Shown here piece after piece: positions 1 to 10,365 of a DNA stretch of 64,000 nucleotides. The notes below the pieces were generated by a model. It had not been told where the DNA came from, did no database searches, and saw only the letters and a program-made list of their open reading frames with translations. The stretch is from Pseudomonadales bacterium (GTDB taxonomy: Bacteria; Pseudomonadota; Gammaproteobacteria; Pseudomonadales; Pseudohongiellaceae): assembly GCA_023257655.1 (NCBI GenBank), contig JALRBQ010000006.1:80415-144414 (forward strand), in the 5' to 3' direction. Positions within the stretch are counted from its first letter, which is position 1. Every line of letters begins with the position of its first letter. The translations under genes and the position numbers were made by a program.

Positions 1-1
1 T

Positions 2-946
2 CAGCGCCGCGTACAGGCCGTACATTTCGACACTGCCATCTTCACGAATCTGACCCGTGACCATCTGGACTATCACGAAAACATGGAAGCCTATGGTGAG
101 AACAAGAAGAAATTGTTCACATCTGCAGGGCTGCGAACTGCGATCGTCAATCTGGATGACCCTTACGCGCTTTCGATCATCAATGCCGTAGCGAAAGACG
201 TAGAAGTGTTGACGTACAGTATCAATAATCCGATCGCCTCGGTGCATGCCGAGCAACTGACCCTGAGCCGGAGTGGTTTCGACGCCCGCATCAATACGCC
301 CTACGGTCAGGGCAGCATCAGCGGCAAGCTCATCGGCTATTTTAATTTCAGCAATATTCTGGCGGTGATCACGGCGTTGGTCACCTATCTTTCCAGCCGC
401 GATGAACTCAACATTCAGCAACTTTTTGACCGGCTCTCAGATCTGCAACCAGTCAACGGGCGCATGGAATTGATCGGCAACAGTGGCGAAATCACCGCGA
501 TCGTAGACTATGCCCACACTCCCGATGGTTTGCGTAGTGCGCTGGTCGGTGTGCGCGATCATTTCGAAGGCAAGATCTGGTGCGTCTTTGGCTGCGGGGG
601 TAATCGCGACAAGGGCAAGCGCCCCATGATGGGTGAAATCGCCGAGCAGTACGCGGATCGCATCATTCTGTCAGATGACAATCCCCGCAATGAGGAAGGT
701 GATGACATCGTGCAACACATTCTGAGTGGTATCAGTGATCGCTCGGTTGTCACGATACAACGGGATCGGGCCAAGGCGATCGCCTATGCGATTCAGCAGG
801 CAGAACCTGGCGACGTCGTGCTGGTCGCTGGCAAGGGGCACGAAACCTATCAGGACATCGGTGGTAATCGACTGATCTTCAGTGATGCGAATCAGGTCAG
901 GTTGGCCTTGAAGCAGCGCGATGAAACGACGCGCGGCCAACATTAA
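2..946 (+). CDS. murE: UDP-MurNAc-tripeptide synthetase MurE (5' end outside window)
   Basis: Cytoplasmic Mur ligase that adds the third residue, here probably meso-diaminopimelate, to UDP-MurNAc-L-Ala-D-Glu using ATP. The open frame runs in from the window edge, so about 314 C-terminal residues are visible. They begin just before the FTNLTRDHLDYH segment typical of the central ATPase domain. The C-terminal domain holds DDNPRNEEGDD; the DNPR motif is the known signature for meso-DAP rather than lysine. KGHETYQ near the end is also conserved. It stops 12 bases before murF and starts the dcw run in this window. The N-terminal substrate domain and P-loop are off the edge. An internal ATG at position 83 is not the real start, because conserved sequence continues upstream of it. 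Confidence 0.97.
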   Translation, partial: QRRVQAVHFDTAIFTNLTRDHLDYHENMEAYGENKKKLFTSAGLRTAIVNLDDPYALSIINAVAKDVEVLTYSINNPIASVHAEQLTLSRSGFDARINTPYGQGSISGKLIGYFNFSNILAVITALVTYLSSRDELNIQQLFDRLSDLQPVNGRMELIGNSGEITAIVDYAHTPDGLRSALVGVRDHFEGKIWCVFGCGGNRDKGKRPMMGEIAEQYADRIILSDDNPRNEEGDDIVQHILSGISDRSVVTIQRDRAKAIAYAIQQAEPGDVVLVAGKGHETYQDIGGNRLIFSDANQVRLALKQRDETTRGQH

Positions 947-958
947 GGCGGGCTGTAA

Positions 959-2326
959 GTGATTGGATCTCACTCATTTTCTGCGCTGGCCATTGAGTTG
1001 GCGGGTGAGTTGTCAGGACCGGATGTGACGTTCTCACAGTTGTCAACTGACACGCGGGAATTGCGGCCAGGCAGTGTGTATTTGGCATTGCGAGGAGAGC
1101 GATTTGACGGCAATGATTTCATCGGTCAGGCGCAGTCTGCCGGGGCTATCGGAGCGGTCGTACATGGCACGCTGGTGAGTGCTCTACCGTTGTTGCAGGT
1201 TGCCGATACGCATGAAGCCCTTGGGCGAATCGCGGCACTGAACAGGCGCCGGGGCCAGGCAAGAGTCATCGCGCTGACGGGAAGTCAGGGCAAGACGACA
1301 GTGAAGGAAATGGCGGGCGCAATCTTGAAGAGTCAGGCACACACACTGGTAACGGCGGCCAATCTGAATAATACGATTGGGGTGCCACTGACGCTGCTCA
1401 AACTGGACGCCGAACACGAATTTGCAGTGATTGAGATGGGAGCGAATCAGGCAGGCGAGATCGCGTTCAGTGTCGCCGTCGCTCAACCCGATCTGGCGCT
1501 GATCACCAATGCCAGTCCTGCCCACATTGAAGGCTTTGGCAGCCTGCAGGGCATTGTCGAAGCGAAGGGTGAGATTATCGATGGCGTACAGGCCCATGGC
1601 ACTGTCGTGCTGAATGCCGATGACGCCAATTGTGGACAGTGGCAGCAGCGTGCAGGGCATCGCAAGGTTGTACTGTTCAGTCGCGAGAATAGCGGTGGCA
1701 CTGCGCTTTATTACAGTCGTGCCAACATGGTCGATGAAGAGGGACGAGCGGCATTCACACTGGTCACCCCACTCGGTGAACGCAACGTCAGGATGAATAT
1801 GCTGGGCAAACACAACATCACGAATGCCATTGCGGCGGCGGCAGCAACGCTCGAAGTGGGGGCGACCCTGGACAGCGTTGTAGCTGGCTTGAGTTCAGTG
1901 ATGCCGGTCAAGGGTCGCTTGTTGCCTGTCGCAGGCATCGCTGGCAGCCGTCTTATCGATGACAGCTATAACGCCAGTCCCGGTTCGTTTTTTGCGGCCA
2001 TCGATGTGTTGATGAGTCATGACGGAGAGCGCTATCTCGTTGCTGGCGATATGCGGGAACTCGGGACCGAGTCTGCCGAGGCTCATCGCGCGGTAGGTGA
2101 CTATGCGAAGCGAGCGGGTGTGGAGCGCCTGCTGGCTGTCGGTGAGCAATGCCGGTTGATGACGAACGCGTTTGGTGCCGGTGCCGAGCATTTCGAGACA
2201 CAGGGGGCACTGATAGAGTGCTGTCGCAAACTGGCTACCGCCGATGCCACGTTCCTGATCAAGGGATCTCGTGGTTCAACAATGGACATTGTAGTGAAAG
2301 CTATGTCACAGATTGAGGACGCATAA
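959..2326 (+). CDS. murF: UDP-MurNAc-tripeptide--D-Ala-D-Ala ligase MurF
   Basis: Cytoplasmic ATP-dependent ligase that adds the D-Ala-D-Ala dipeptide to give UDP-MurNAc-pentapeptide. It has 455 residues, the usual family length. The N-terminal UDP-binding domain carries [18 protein letters not shown] at about 29-46. The Mur ligase P-loop TGSQGKTT is at 107-114, followed by NLNNTIGVP and a C-terminal domain with [10 protein letters not shown]. The start is GTG at 959, 12 bases after murE and preceded by AAGGCGGG. Its stop overlaps the mraY start by one base (TAATG), which suggests translational coupling. MurF and DdlB, further along the same cluster, act in sequence on D-Ala-D-Ala. Confidence 0.97.
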   Translation: MIGSHSFSALAIELAGELSGPDVTFSQLSTDTRELRPGSVYLALRGERFDGNDFIGQAQSAGAIGAVVHGTLVSALPLLQVADTHEALGRIAALNRRRGQARVIALTGSQGKTTVKEMAGAILKSQAHTLVTAANLNNTIGVPLTLLKLDAEHEFAVIEMGANQAGEIAFSVAVAQPDLALITNASPAHIEGFGSLQGIVEAKGEIIDGVQAHGTVVLNADDANCGQWQQRAGHRKVVLFSRENSGGTALYYSRANMVDEEGRAAFTLVTPLGERNVRMNMLGKHNITNAIAAAAATLEVGATLDSVVAGLSSVMPVKGRLLPVAGIAGSRLIDDSYNASPGSFFAAIDVLMSHDGERYLVAGDMRELGTESAEAHRAVGDYAKRAGVERLLAVGEQCRLMTNAFGAGAEHFETQGALIECCRKLATADATFLIKGSRGSTMDIVVKAMSQIEDA

Positions 2327-3408
2327 TGTTGGTATGGCTATCAGACTATCTCATCCAGTTCGATAACAATTTCGCTGTTGTCCAGTACATTACTGTGCGC
2401 GGTATTTTCAGCATACTGACGGCTATGGCGGTGTCACTGATTATCGGTCCGACGATGATTCGCCGCCTGAATTATCATCAGATCGGTCAGGTAGTGCGTG
2501 ACGATGGCCCGGAATCACACTTCAGCAAAGCAGGCACACCCACGATGGGAGGAGCGCTGATCCTGGTCAGCATCGGTGTCAGCACGCTGCTATGGGCAGA
2601 TCTGCGCAACCACTATGTGTGGACAGTGTTACTCGTCACACTGCTGTTCGGCGCGGTAGGTTGGGTTGATGACTATCGCAAGGTATTCGAAAAAAACTCT
2701 GCAGGCCTATCCGCGCGCTGGAAATATTTCTGGCAATCAGTCATCGGGCTGATTGCATCGATTGTGTTATATGTCACTGCCTTCGGTCCGGCCGAGACCC
2801 AGTACATTATTCCATTCTTCAAGGATGTCGCGATAAATGTAGGTGTGCTGTATGTCGTTATCAGCTACTTCATGATTGTCGGCTTCAGTAATGCTGTGAA
2901 TCTTACCGATGGTCTCGATGGATTGGCAATTCTCCCCACCGTGATGGTTGGAGGAGCACTTGGGCTGATTGCCTATCTCGCGGGTCACGTCGAGTTTTCA
3001 ACTTATCTGAATATTCCCTATATCGATGGCGCAGGTGAGTTGGTGATCTTTGCCGGCGCCCTGGTTGGATCCGGATTGGGATTCTTGTGGTTCAACACCT
3101 ACCCGGCCCAGATCTTCATGGGTGACGTTGGTGCATTGGCGCTGGGTGCTGCGCTTGGTGTGATGGCGGTAATCGCGCGCCACGAAATGGTGTTGTTCAT
3201 CATGGGTGGCGTGTTTGTAATGGAGACTGCATCGGTGATTCTGCAAGTCGCCTCTTTCAAATTGACCGGCAAGCGCATCTTCCGGATGGCGCCGTTGCAC
3301 CATCACTTCGAATTGAAAGGCTGGCCAGAGCCACGCGTTATCGTGCGTTTCTGGATTATCACTGTGATGTTGGTGTTATTCGGGTTGGCGACGCTCAAGC
3401 TTCGCTAG
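2326..3408 (+). CDS. mraY: phospho-MurNAc-pentapeptide translocase MraY
   Basis: Inner-membrane enzyme that transfers phospho-MurNAc-pentapeptide to undecaprenyl phosphate, making lipid I. It has 360 residues, the usual length, with about ten hydrophobic segments. Visible landmarks are VDDYRKV near 114-120 (catalytic Asp pair region), [10 protein letters not shown] near 192-201, the [11 protein letters not shown] loop near 265-275, and the [14 protein letters not shown] loop near 325, all diagnostic of MraY. It is coupled to murF by a one-base overlap and is followed 12 bases later by murD. Its product is the substrate of MurG, encoded three genes downstream. Confidence 0.98.
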   Translation: MLVWLSDYLIQFDNNFAVVQYITVRGIFSILTAMAVSLIIGPTMIRRLNYHQIGQVVRDDGPESHFSKAGTPTMGGALILVSIGVSTLLWADLRNHYVWTVLLVTLLFGAVGWVDDYRKVFEKNSAGLSARWKYFWQSVIGLIASIVLYVTAFGPAETQYIIPFFKDVAINVGVLYVVISYFMIVGFSNAVNLTDGLDGLAILPTVMVGGALGLIAYLAGHVEFSTYLNIPYIDGAGELVIFAGALVGSGLGFLWFNTYPAQIFMGDVGALALGAALGVMAVIARHEMVLFIMGGVFVMETASVILQVASFKLTGKRIFRMAPLHHHFELKGWPEPRVIVRFWIITVMLVLFGLATLKLR

Positions 3409-3420
3409 GATGAGAGGGCG

Positions 3421-4788
3421 ATGCCCGAGATGCGCGAGGAGACTGGTTCGGTAAGTGTGATCGTCGGTTTGGGCGATACCGGATTGTCGGTTGCGAAGTA
3501 TCTCGCCGCTATCGGCGAGCCGTTTCGGGGTGTGGATACGCGACAGAATCCACCCGGGTTGTCAGAGCTTCGCCGTTTGTTCCCCGAGATGAGAATCGAT
3601 CTCGGTGCACTGGAAGACGCCGCATTGCAAGATGCGAGGCAATTGATCGTCAGTCCGGGGATCAGCTTGAAGACGCAAGCAATCGCCGCGGCGCGATTGG
3701 CGGGGGTGCCGGTTACAGGTGATATCGCGCTGTTTGCCAATGCAGTCAGTGCGCCAATTATTGCGGTAACGGGCTCGAATGGAAAGAGTACGGTAGTTGC
3801 GTTGGTGGCTGCCATCCTGCGACAGGCAGGAATCAATTTTGGGCTTGGTGGCAATCTGGATGGCGTCAACTTCCGCCCGGCACTGGAGTTGTTGCAAGAG
3901 CCAGAGAAGGAAATGTACGTGCTTGAGCTGTCGAGCTTTCAATTGGAAACGACTGCACAGTTAGGAGCAGAAGTCGCGATAGTTTTAAACATCAGTCCTG
4001 ATCATATGGATCGTTATGTGGATGTGATGGAATATCGTCAGGCCAAGCAGGCGATATTCAATGGATGCAAGCAGTTCGTCGTCAATCGGGATGATGATAC
4101 GAGCCGGCCATTGGCTGATTTGGGTGAGCCGACAATTGATTTCGGTTTGGGTGAACCCGGACCTGCAGGCATCGGAATCACTGAGAGAGAGGGGCAGCGG
4201 TTCATCGTAATAGGGACGGAGACATTATTGCCAGTCGATGCGCTGAAAATAGTGGGCCAGCACAATCTAGGTAATGCGATGGCGGCAATCGCATTGGCCC
4301 TGGCGGCGGGAATTGACAAGGGTGCAATACGGACCGCTGTCGCGTCATTTGCAGGTTTGCCTCATCGCTGTCAATGGGTAGCAGAGATTGAAGGTGTGCA
4401 ATTCTATAACGATTCAAAAGGGACGAATGTGGGAGCGACGATTGCGGCTATCGAGGGCCTGGGAGCGCGCCTCGATGGTCGCATCGTGTTGATAGCAGGT
4501 GGCGTGGGCAAGGGTGCAGATTTTAGCGTGCTGGCTCCGGTGGTACAGCAGTGGACACGTGCAGTGATATTGATCGGACAGGATGCAATGCAGATAGCGA
4601 GTCACATCGAACGAACCACTTCGGTGATCTTTGCCGATGACATGCCGAGCGCCGTCAAGCTGAGCTTGCAACTGGCTCAGCCCGGCGATGCTGTGTTGCT
4701 GTCTCCGGCCTGTGCGAGTTTCGATATGTTTGACAATTTTCAACACCGCGGGTTCACCTTCATGCAACTGGTCGAGAGCTTACAATGA
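3421..4788 (+). CDS. murD: UDP-MurNAc-L-alanine--D-glutamate ligase MurD
   Basis: Cytoplasmic Mur ligase that adds D-glutamate to UDP-MurNAc-L-alanine. It has 455 residues. The N-terminal Rossmann-like domain carries VGLGDTGLSVAKYL at about 15-28 and IVSPGIS near 76-82. The P-loop GSNGKST is at 118-124, ELSSFQLE follows in the central domain, and FYNDSKGTN and LLSPACASFDMF lie in the C-terminal part, both typical of MurD. The stop overlaps the ftsW start by four bases (ATGA). Order and spacing match a single transcript with its neighbours. Confidence 0.97.
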   Translation: MPEMREETGSVSVIVGLGDTGLSVAKYLAAIGEPFRGVDTRQNPPGLSELRRLFPEMRIDLGALEDAALQDARQLIVSPGISLKTQAIAAARLAGVPVTGDIALFANAVSAPIIAVTGSNGKSTVVALVAAILRQAGINFGLGGNLDGVNFRPALELLQEPEKEMYVLELSSFQLETTAQLGAEVAIVLNISPDHMDRYVDVMEYRQAKQAIFNGCKQFVVNRDDDTSRPLADLGEPTIDFGLGEPGPAGIGITEREGQRFIVIGTETLLPVDALKIVGQHNLGNAMAAIALALAAGIDKGAIRTAVASFAGLPHRCQWVAEIEGVQFYNDSKGTNVGATIAAIEGLGARLDGRIVLIAGGVGKGADFSVLAPVVQQWTRAVILIGQDAMQIASHIERTTSVIFADDMPSAVKLSLQLAQPGDAVLLSPACASFDMFDNFQHRGFTFMQLVESLQ

Positions 4789-5975
4789 GCATGGCAAGTA
4801 CAGTAAATCGCAGACAAGTCTCACTGCAAGGTGTGCAGGCGCCCCTGCAATCGATCAATTCGATTCTTCTGGTGACCTGCCTGCTGCTCGCAATTGGATT
4901 GTTGATGATGACGTCTGCGTCGGTAGAAATCGCCAGCAGTCAATACGGTGACCCCTTCTTTCATCTCAAGCGTCAGGCTGTCTTTGCCTTCATGGGTGTG
5001 TGCGCGATGCTGGTCACTCTGCATGTGCCGACCCGCTTCTGGCGCGAATCGAGCTGGTACCTGCTGATGGCGTCCTTCGCCCTGTTACTGCTGGTATTGG
5101 TCCCGGGCATAGGCAAAAACGTGAACGGCAGTACGCGTTGGATCGATCTTGGCCTTTTCAATCTGCAGCCATCGGAGTTAGCCAAAGTCTTCATCGTCGT
5201 CTATCTGTCCGCCTTCCTGGAGCGCCATCTTGTCGAAGTTCAGGAGCAATGGTCCGGGTTTATCAAACCCCTGTGCGTGATTGGCTTCGCTGTCGTGCTG
5301 CTTCACTTCGAACCTGACCATGGCGCCATGGTTATTCTGATGCTGACCGCCTTTACCCTGATCTTTCTGGCTGGTGCAAAACTGTACCGCTTCGTTCTCA
5401 TGCTCGGTGTCTGTGTTGGTGCTGTCGTGTTCCTCGCTGTGATGAAGCCCTATGTCATCGTTCGGTTTTCTTCCTTTCTTAATCCATGGGCAGACGAAAA
5501 CGTCTACGGCGGCGGCTACCAACTTACGCAAGCGCTCATTGCTTTCGGGCGGGGCGAGTGGTTTGGGGTCGGACTGGGTAATAGCATTCAAAAATTGTAT
5601 TTCCTGCCTGAGGCACATAACGATTTTGTGTTGGCTATCATCGGCGAGGAATTCGGCCTGTTCGGAGTGGCGGTCGTGGTTTTGTTATTCAGTATTCTGG
5701 TCTGGAAAGCCTTCGCAGTGGGCAAGTTGGCGCACTCGCGTAATAGCCTGTTCTCTGCCTTCTTTGCGTATGGACTCGGTCTGCTGTTCGCCGGGCAGGC
5801 GCTCATTAATATCGGCGTCAATATTGGCCTGCTTCCCACGAAGGGACTCACGTTGCCATTCCTCAGTTATGGCGGAGCCAGTCTCATCGTAAGTTGTTTC
5901 ATGGTCGCACTGTTGTTACGAATTCAGTATGAGCTCGAAACGGGAAGCGTGCAGGATGAAAGAGAGGGTTGGTAG
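4785..5975 (+). CDS. ftsW: septal peptidoglycan polymerase FtsW
   Basis: SEDS-family integral membrane glycosyltransferase that polymerises lipid II at the division septum with its partner FtsI, which is not in this window. It has 396 residues with around ten transmembrane segments after a 30-residue cytoplasmic start. Family markers include GSTRWIDLGLFNLQPSELAK, the catalytic-loop segment FEPDHGAMVI, AHNDFVLAIIGEEFGL, and LPTKGLTLPFLSYGGASLI near the C-terminus. The start overlaps murD by four bases and the stop overlaps the murG GTG by one. RodA is the main paralogue, but the dcw position decides for FtsW. Confidence 0.97.
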   Translation: MSMASTVNRRQVSLQGVQAPLQSINSILLVTCLLLAIGLLMMTSASVEIASSQYGDPFFHLKRQAVFAFMGVCAMLVTLHVPTRFWRESSWYLLMASFALLLLVLVPGIGKNVNGSTRWIDLGLFNLQPSELAKVFIVVYLSAFLERHLVEVQEQWSGFIKPLCVIGFAVVLLHFEPDHGAMVILMLTAFTLIFLAGAKLYRFVLMLGVCVGAVVFLAVMKPYVIVRFSSFLNPWADENVYGGGYQLTQALIAFGRGEWFGVGLGNSIQKLYFLPEAHNDFVLAIIGEEFGLFGVAVVVLLFSILVWKAFAVGKLAHSRNSLFSAFFAYGLGLLFAGQALINIGVNIGLLPTKGLTLPFLSYGGASLIVSCFMVALLLRIQYELETGSVQDEREGW

Positions 5976-7075
5976 TGAGCATTGCGACGCCGACCACTGT
6001 ATTGGTCATGGCTGCTGGCACGGGAGGTCACGTTTTTCCGGCACTGGCGATTGCCCGCAAATTACTGCAACTCGGAGCTCGCGTCGAATGGCTGGGTACA
6101 CAACACGGACTGGAGAATGAGTTGCTGGCAGATTCCGAATTTCCAATCCATCGCATCTCCGTAAGCGGATTACGTGGAGCCGGGATTAAACGAAAATTGA
6201 TGGCACCCTTTATGTTACTCATGGCACTTTTACAGTCATTGCGCGTCATTCGATCGGTACAACCCGATTGTGTTCTTGGCATGGGCGGCTTTGTGTCGGG
6301 ACCGGGTGGAGTCGCCGCCAGACTGCTTGGCAAACCGCTGCTGATCCATGAACAGAATGCCGTGGCCGGTATCACGAACCGGATATTGGCGCGTATTGCA
6401 ACCCGCGTGTTTGAAGCGTTTCCGCACACATTTCCAGCCACCATCAAGGCGCTCCCTACCGGTAATCCCCTGCGCGCGGAGATAGAGGCGCTGCACGGCA
6501 TCACTCGAAACCCTGATTCAGCGCGGAGCCTGCATCTGCTTGTTTTGGGCGGCAGTATGGGGGCGGCAGCCATCAACGCCGTCATTCCTCCCATGTTGGC
6601 CTGCTGGTCCGGGTCGAAGCGGCCACAGGTCTTGCATCAGACAGGCGCACGCAGTCTGGAAGCGGTGCGCGCGAGCTACGCGCAGGCGGGGGTGTCGGTC
6701 GATGCCGAATGTCGGGTGGAAGCGTTTGTGACCGACATGGCTGCTGCCTATCGCTGGGCGGATATTGTCGTCTGTCGCTCCGGTGCCAGTACGGTGAGTG
6801 AATTGGCCGCTGTCGGATTACCCGCCATTCTGGTGCCGTATCCACATCACTCGGATCAGCAACAAGTCCACAATGCCAACTGGCTGGTTACTGCCGGGGC
6901 CGCGCAACTGGTGATGCAGTCCGCTCTCACGGCGGAGCATTTGCTGGCAATGCTTCAGGATCTGGATGCCGATCGCAGTCAGTTACAGACAATGAGCCAG
7001 GCAGCAAGCGCGCTTGCTCTTGGCCAGGCTGGAGCAATCATCGCCAATGCCTGTCAAGAGGTGGCCCATGCTTAG
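5975..7075 (+). CDS. murG: UDP-GlcNAc:lipid I N-acetylglucosaminyltransferase MurG
   Basis: Peripheral inner-membrane GT28 glycosyltransferase that converts lipid I to lipid II. I chose GTG 5975 because AGAGAGG at 5961-5967 sits seven bases ahead and the GTG overlaps the ftsW stop by one base; a TTG at 5969 would add only two residues. About 366 residues. [13 protein letters not shown] near the N-terminus is the donor and lipid-contacting glycine loop, and HEQNAVAG and LVLGGSMGA are further signatures. The UDP-GlcNAc site is [17 protein letters not shown] with PHHSDQQQ. It overlaps murC by eight bases. Confidence 0.96.
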   Translation: MSIATPTTVLVMAAGTGGHVFPALAIARKLLQLGARVEWLGTQHGLENELLADSEFPIHRISVSGLRGAGIKRKLMAPFMLLMALLQSLRVIRSVQPDCVLGMGGFVSGPGGVAARLLGKPLLIHEQNAVAGITNRILARIATRVFEAFPHTFPATIKALPTGNPLRAEIEALHGITRNPDSARSLHLLVLGGSMGAAAINAVIPPMLACWSGSKRPQVLHQTGARSLEAVRASYAQAGVSVDAECRVEAFVTDMAAAYRWADIVVCRSGASTVSELAAVGLPAILVPYPHHSDQQQVHNANWLVTAGAAQLVMQSALTAEHLLAMLQDLDADRSQLQTMSQAASALALGQAGAIIANACQEVAHA

Positions 7076-8507
7076 ACCGGCACAATTGCACGTTATTCCG
7101 GAGATGCGTCGAATCAAGACGATTCATTTCGTTGGGGTAGGCGGAGCAGGCATGTGTGGCATCGCCGAAGTCCTGCTGAATCAGGGTTATCGCATTACCG
7201 GCTCAGACATCAAGCAGTCAGCCAACACCGAGCGGCTGGCGCGCATGGGAGCGACGATCTTCATCGGTCACGCGGCATCGAATGTGAAGCAGGCTGATGT
7301 CATTGTGTATTCGAGTGCGATCAACATGAAGAACCCGGAAATCAAGACGGCTGTCGCATCGGCGAAGCCGCTGATTCCTCGCGCCGAGATGCTGGCAGAG
7401 CTGATGCGATATCGGCATTCAATCGCGATCGCGGGCACCCACGGCAAAACTACAACCACGAGCATTGTTGCTTCCATTCTTGCAGAGGGCGGACTGGATC
7501 CAACTTTCGTTATAGGCGGGCTGCTAAATAGCGCAGGTACCAACGCGCGCCTTGGCGAGAGTCAATATCTCGTGGCAGAAGCTGATGAGAGCGATGCCTC
7601 ATTCATGCATCTGCAACCTATGGTAACCGTTGTTACCAACATCGAAGCCGATCACATGAGCACCTATGGGGGTGACTTCGAGAACCTGAAGAAATATTTC
7701 GTGGACTTTCTGCACAATCTGCCCTTTTACGGACTGGCGGTCTTGTGTATCGATGACCCTACTGTGCGCGAGATTCTGCCGCGAGTGTCCAGACCAAAGC
7801 TTACCTATGGATTCTCTGAAGATGCCGATTTCAGGATCATGAATCTTGAGCAGCATGAGCGACAGACAACATTTCAAGTCTGCAGGGAAGGGCACGATTC
7901 ACCGTTGGCAATCACCCTGAATATGCCGGGAAAACACAATGCCCTCAATGCTACCGCCGCCATCGTCATCGCAACCGATGAAGGCATCGCTGATGAACAC
8001 ATCTGTCGTGGCATAGAGAAATTTTCGGGTGTCGGTCGCCGCTTTGACGTGCAGGGGAATTTCGCGGTGGATGACGGCGAGCTGATGTTGATCGATGACT
8101 ACGGTCATCACCCGACCGAGGTAGCGGCCACCATCCGGGCACTGCGTGACGGCTGGCCGACACGACGGTTGGTCATGATCTATCAACCCCATCGATACAG
8201 TCGTACCAAAGACCTTTACGAGGACTTTGTCGAGGTCCTGTCCCAGGTGGACGTTCTGTTGCTGCTGGAAGTGTACAGCGCCGGCGAGAAGAAGATTCCG
8301 GGCGCTGACTCGCGCAGCCTGTGTCGCAGTATCCGTTTACGAGGCAAGGTCGACCCGGTGTATGTGCAGAAAGAATCCGAAGTCCAGGGCCTGTTGATGG
8401 ACCTGGTTCAGGGTGGGGATATCGTCCTGACCCAGGGTGCGGGCAGCGTGGGATTGCTGGCGAAGGAGCTCGCATCCACCGGCTTTAGCAAAAGAGTAAA
8501 TAACTGA
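7068..8507 (+). CDS. murC: UDP-N-acetylmuramate--L-alanine ligase MurC
   Basis: First Mur ligase of the pathway; joins L-alanine to UDP-MurNAc in the cytoplasm. ATG 7068 gives 479 residues, matches the family length, has CAAGAGG six bases upstream and overlaps murG by eight bases. A longer frame from 7014 would read far into mur[18 protein letters not shown] is the N-terminal nucleotide-binding loop, [10 protein letters not shown] the P-loop, EADESDASF the metal-binding segment, and [10 protein letters not shown] and YQPHRYSRT the C-terminal domain. It is followed by a 43-base AT-rich gap, so ddlB translation need not be coupled to it. Confidence 0.97.
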   Translation: MLRPAQLHVIPEMRRIKTIHFVGVGGAGMCGIAEVLLNQGYRITGSDIKQSANTERLARMGATIFIGHAASNVKQADVIVYSSAINMKNPEIKTAVASAKPLIPRAEMLAELMRYRHSIAIAGTHGKTTTTSIVASILAEGGLDPTFVIGGLLNSAGTNARLGESQYLVAEADESDASFMHLQPMVTVVTNIEADHMSTYGGDFENLKKYFVDFLHNLPFYGLAVLCIDDPTVREILPRVSRPKLTYGFSEDADFRIMNLEQHERQTTFQVCREGHDSPLAITLNMPGKHNALNATAAIVIATDEGIADEHICRGIEKFSGVGRRFDVQGNFAVDDGELMLIDDYGHHPTEVAATIRALRDGWPTRRLVMIYQPHRYSRTKDLYEDFVEVLSQVDVLLLLEVYSAGEKKIPGADSRSLCRSIRLRGKVDPVYVQKESEVQGLLMDLVQGGDIVLTQGAGSVGLLAKELASTGFSKRVNN

Positions 8508-8550
8508 AATTTATAGAAAATTGTTCAAAACATCATTAAGAATTTGGGCC

Positions 8551-9489
8551 ATGAGAACGATAAATAGAGAGAAAATAGTAAAAGCGTTGGGGCATGTGGT
8601 TGTTCTCAAGGGCGGTCAGTCTTCCGAGCGGGAAATCTCGCTAATCAGCGGTGGGGCTGTCTATGACGGGCTTCTGCGATTAGGCGTACACGCCACCGCT
8701 ATCGATGTCTCAGACAGCATTATCGATGACCTGAAGGCGGCCCGACCGGACTTCATTTTTAACATGCTGCACGGCGAAGGGGGTGAGGACGGTGTGATCC
8801 AGGGCTTGCTGGAGATCATGGGAATTCCCTACTCAGGCAGTGGAGTGCTGGCTTCGGCGCTGGCCATGGACAAGGTCAGAAGCAAGATGCTCTGGCAGCA
8901 ACTCGGTCTGAACACGGCCGATTTCGTAGTGCTGAATGCTCAGAGCAAATGGGATGATGTGATAGCGAATTTGGGAACGGTTGTTATTAAACCAATTACT
9001 GGCGGTTCCAGTATCGGGATTTCAATCGTTGCCGATGCGCGAACACTACAGGAAAAGTTTGAACTGGCCCAATCGGCAGGTACCGAGGTGATGGCCGAAA
9101 GTTATATCAAAGGTGATGAATTTTCTGTTGGCATTCTTGGTGATGAATTATTGCCGACGATCCAGTTGAGAACGAACCGGGAATTTTTCGATTACGAAGC
9201 CAAGTACATTGTTAATGACAACGTCTATATTTGTCCCGCGATCATGTCGGAGGCAAAGGACGCTGAATTGAAGCGGCTCGTTATGGATGCTTATCTGAGC
9301 CTGGGATGTGAAGGCTTGGCGCGGGTAGATGTGATGCAGGATGCTAAGGGCGATTTCTACCTGCTTGAAGTGAACACAATACCAGGGATGACAGAACACA
9401 GTTTTGTCCCGATGGCCGCAAAGAGCATTGGTATCAGCTTCGATGAGTTACTGCTGAGAATTATGGGAACGGAGTTGGCAATAGTCTGA
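8551..9489 (+). CDS. ddlB: D-alanine--D-alanine ligase DdlB
   Basis: ATP-grasp enzyme that makes the D-Ala-D-Ala dipeptide used by MurF. From ATG 8551 it has 312 residues, close to E. coli DdlB. TTG 8521 would add ten residues, but conserved sequence starts only at VVVLKGGQSSEREISL. The middle domain has GSGVLASALAMDK, and the ATP-grasp core has IKPITGGSSIGIS with EVMAESYIKGDEFSVGIL. The metal and substrate site is LLEVNTIPGMTEHS. No good ribosome-binding site is seen at either start; the upstream stretch is AT-rich and could hold an internal promoter. ftsQ follows after two bases. Confidence 0.95.
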   Translation: MRTINREKIVKALGHVVVLKGGQSSEREISLISGGAVYDGLLRLGVHATAIDVSDSIIDDLKAARPDFIFNMLHGEGGEDGVIQGLLEIMGIPYSGSGVLASALAMDKVRSKMLWQQLGLNTADFVVLNAQSKWDDVIANLGTVVIKPITGGSSIGISIVADARTLQEKFELAQSAGTEVMAESYIKGDEFSVGILGDELLPTIQLRTNREFFDYEAKYIVNDNVYICPAIMSEAKDAELKRLVMDAYLSLGCEGLARVDVMQDAKGDFYLLEVNTIPGMTEHSFVPMAAKSIGISFDELLLRIMGTELAIV

Positions 9490-9491
9490 CT

Positions 9492-10307
9492 ATGAGAGCA
9501 CACAGAAGCATTCAGGACACGGGACGCGGTGTACATGCGAAACGCCGGGTTTCCATTGCTCCGCGTCAACCACTCAAGCCGCGATATTCTGCGCGACGTT
9601 CTGGCGTCTTGCTCGCACTTCTGTTGGCCAGTGTTGGAATTCTTGCGCAACAGAATCGAGCAGCGATCGAGAATTATATCAATCGACCTGTGGTCAAGAT
9701 CAGGATGGATGTCAATTGGCAGCAGCTCGATGAGAATGAGATTGGTAATTTGTTGGCGGGCATCATTGGTAAGGGTTTTTTTGACATCGATGTGGAGCAG
9801 GTCAAGCAGCGACTGGAACAACATCCGTGGATTGCGCAGGCTTCCGTGCAACGCGTCTGGCCAGACAGTCTGGCTCTGGAGATCACCGAGCATGTCGCCA
9901 TCGCGCGCTGGCGGGAGTCCGAGTTGTTGAATCAGTACGGTGAAATCTTCAAGCCTGCGCAACTGGAACATCTTGGAACACTGCCCAGGCTTCAAGGGCC
10001 CCAGGACAGTCAGTTCGCCATGATGCAGCAGTATCAGAAGTTTAGTCAGGTGTTGTTTCCTTCCGGGCTGCGGCTGACCGAATTGAAGTTGAGCCCACGG
10101 GGGAGTTGGGACCTGACGCTGAATGAATCGATGCATGTGGCTGTCGGCAGAACCAATCTTAATGAGAAGCTGGAGCGCTTCGTGAAATTTTACGAAGCTC
10201 AGCCGAAATCCAGTTCTGATCTTTTTGACTCGATCGATCTGCGCTATGGGAATGGGATAGCAATCAAAAACAAAGTAGGGGATTTGACAGGGGTGGCAAT
10301 TCGGTGA
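9492..10307 (+). CDS. ftsQ: cell division protein FtsQ
   Basis: Bitopic inner-membrane divisome protein that recruits FtsB and FtsL. It has 271 residues: a basic cytoplasmic tail of about 35, one transmembrane segment around 37-53 (LLALLLASVGILAQQN), then a periplasmic POTRA domain starting near IRMDVNWQQL and a beta domain. IDVEQVKQRLEQHPWI and WPDSLALEITEHVAIARW are typical of FtsQ. It sits two bases after ddlB. A 58-base gap separates it from ftsA, whereas in E. coli these two genes overlap. Confidence 0.95.
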   Translation: MRAHRSIQDTGRGVHAKRRVSIAPRQPLKPRYSARRSGVLLALLLASVGILAQQNRAAIENYINRPVVKIRMDVNWQQLDENEIGNLLAGIIGKGFFDIDVEQVKQRLEQHPWIAQASVQRVWPDSLALEITEHVAIARWRESELLNQYGEIFKPAQLEHLGTLPRLQGPQDSQFAMMQQYQKFSQVLFPSGLRLTELKLSPRGSWDLTLNESMHVAVGRTNLNEKLERFVKFYEAQPKSSSDLFDSIDLRYGNGIAIKNKVGDLTGVAIR

Positions 10308-10365
10308 ATCAGCAGCACTACAGATCAGGGCCTGATGGTTTACCTCTGCGCGGGGATCGTGGCTT

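Noticed and set aside
7014..7067. Longer murC from an upstream start
   Set aside because: It would run 54 bases further into murG and adds sequence not conserved in MurC; ATG 7068 has a proper ribosome-binding site.
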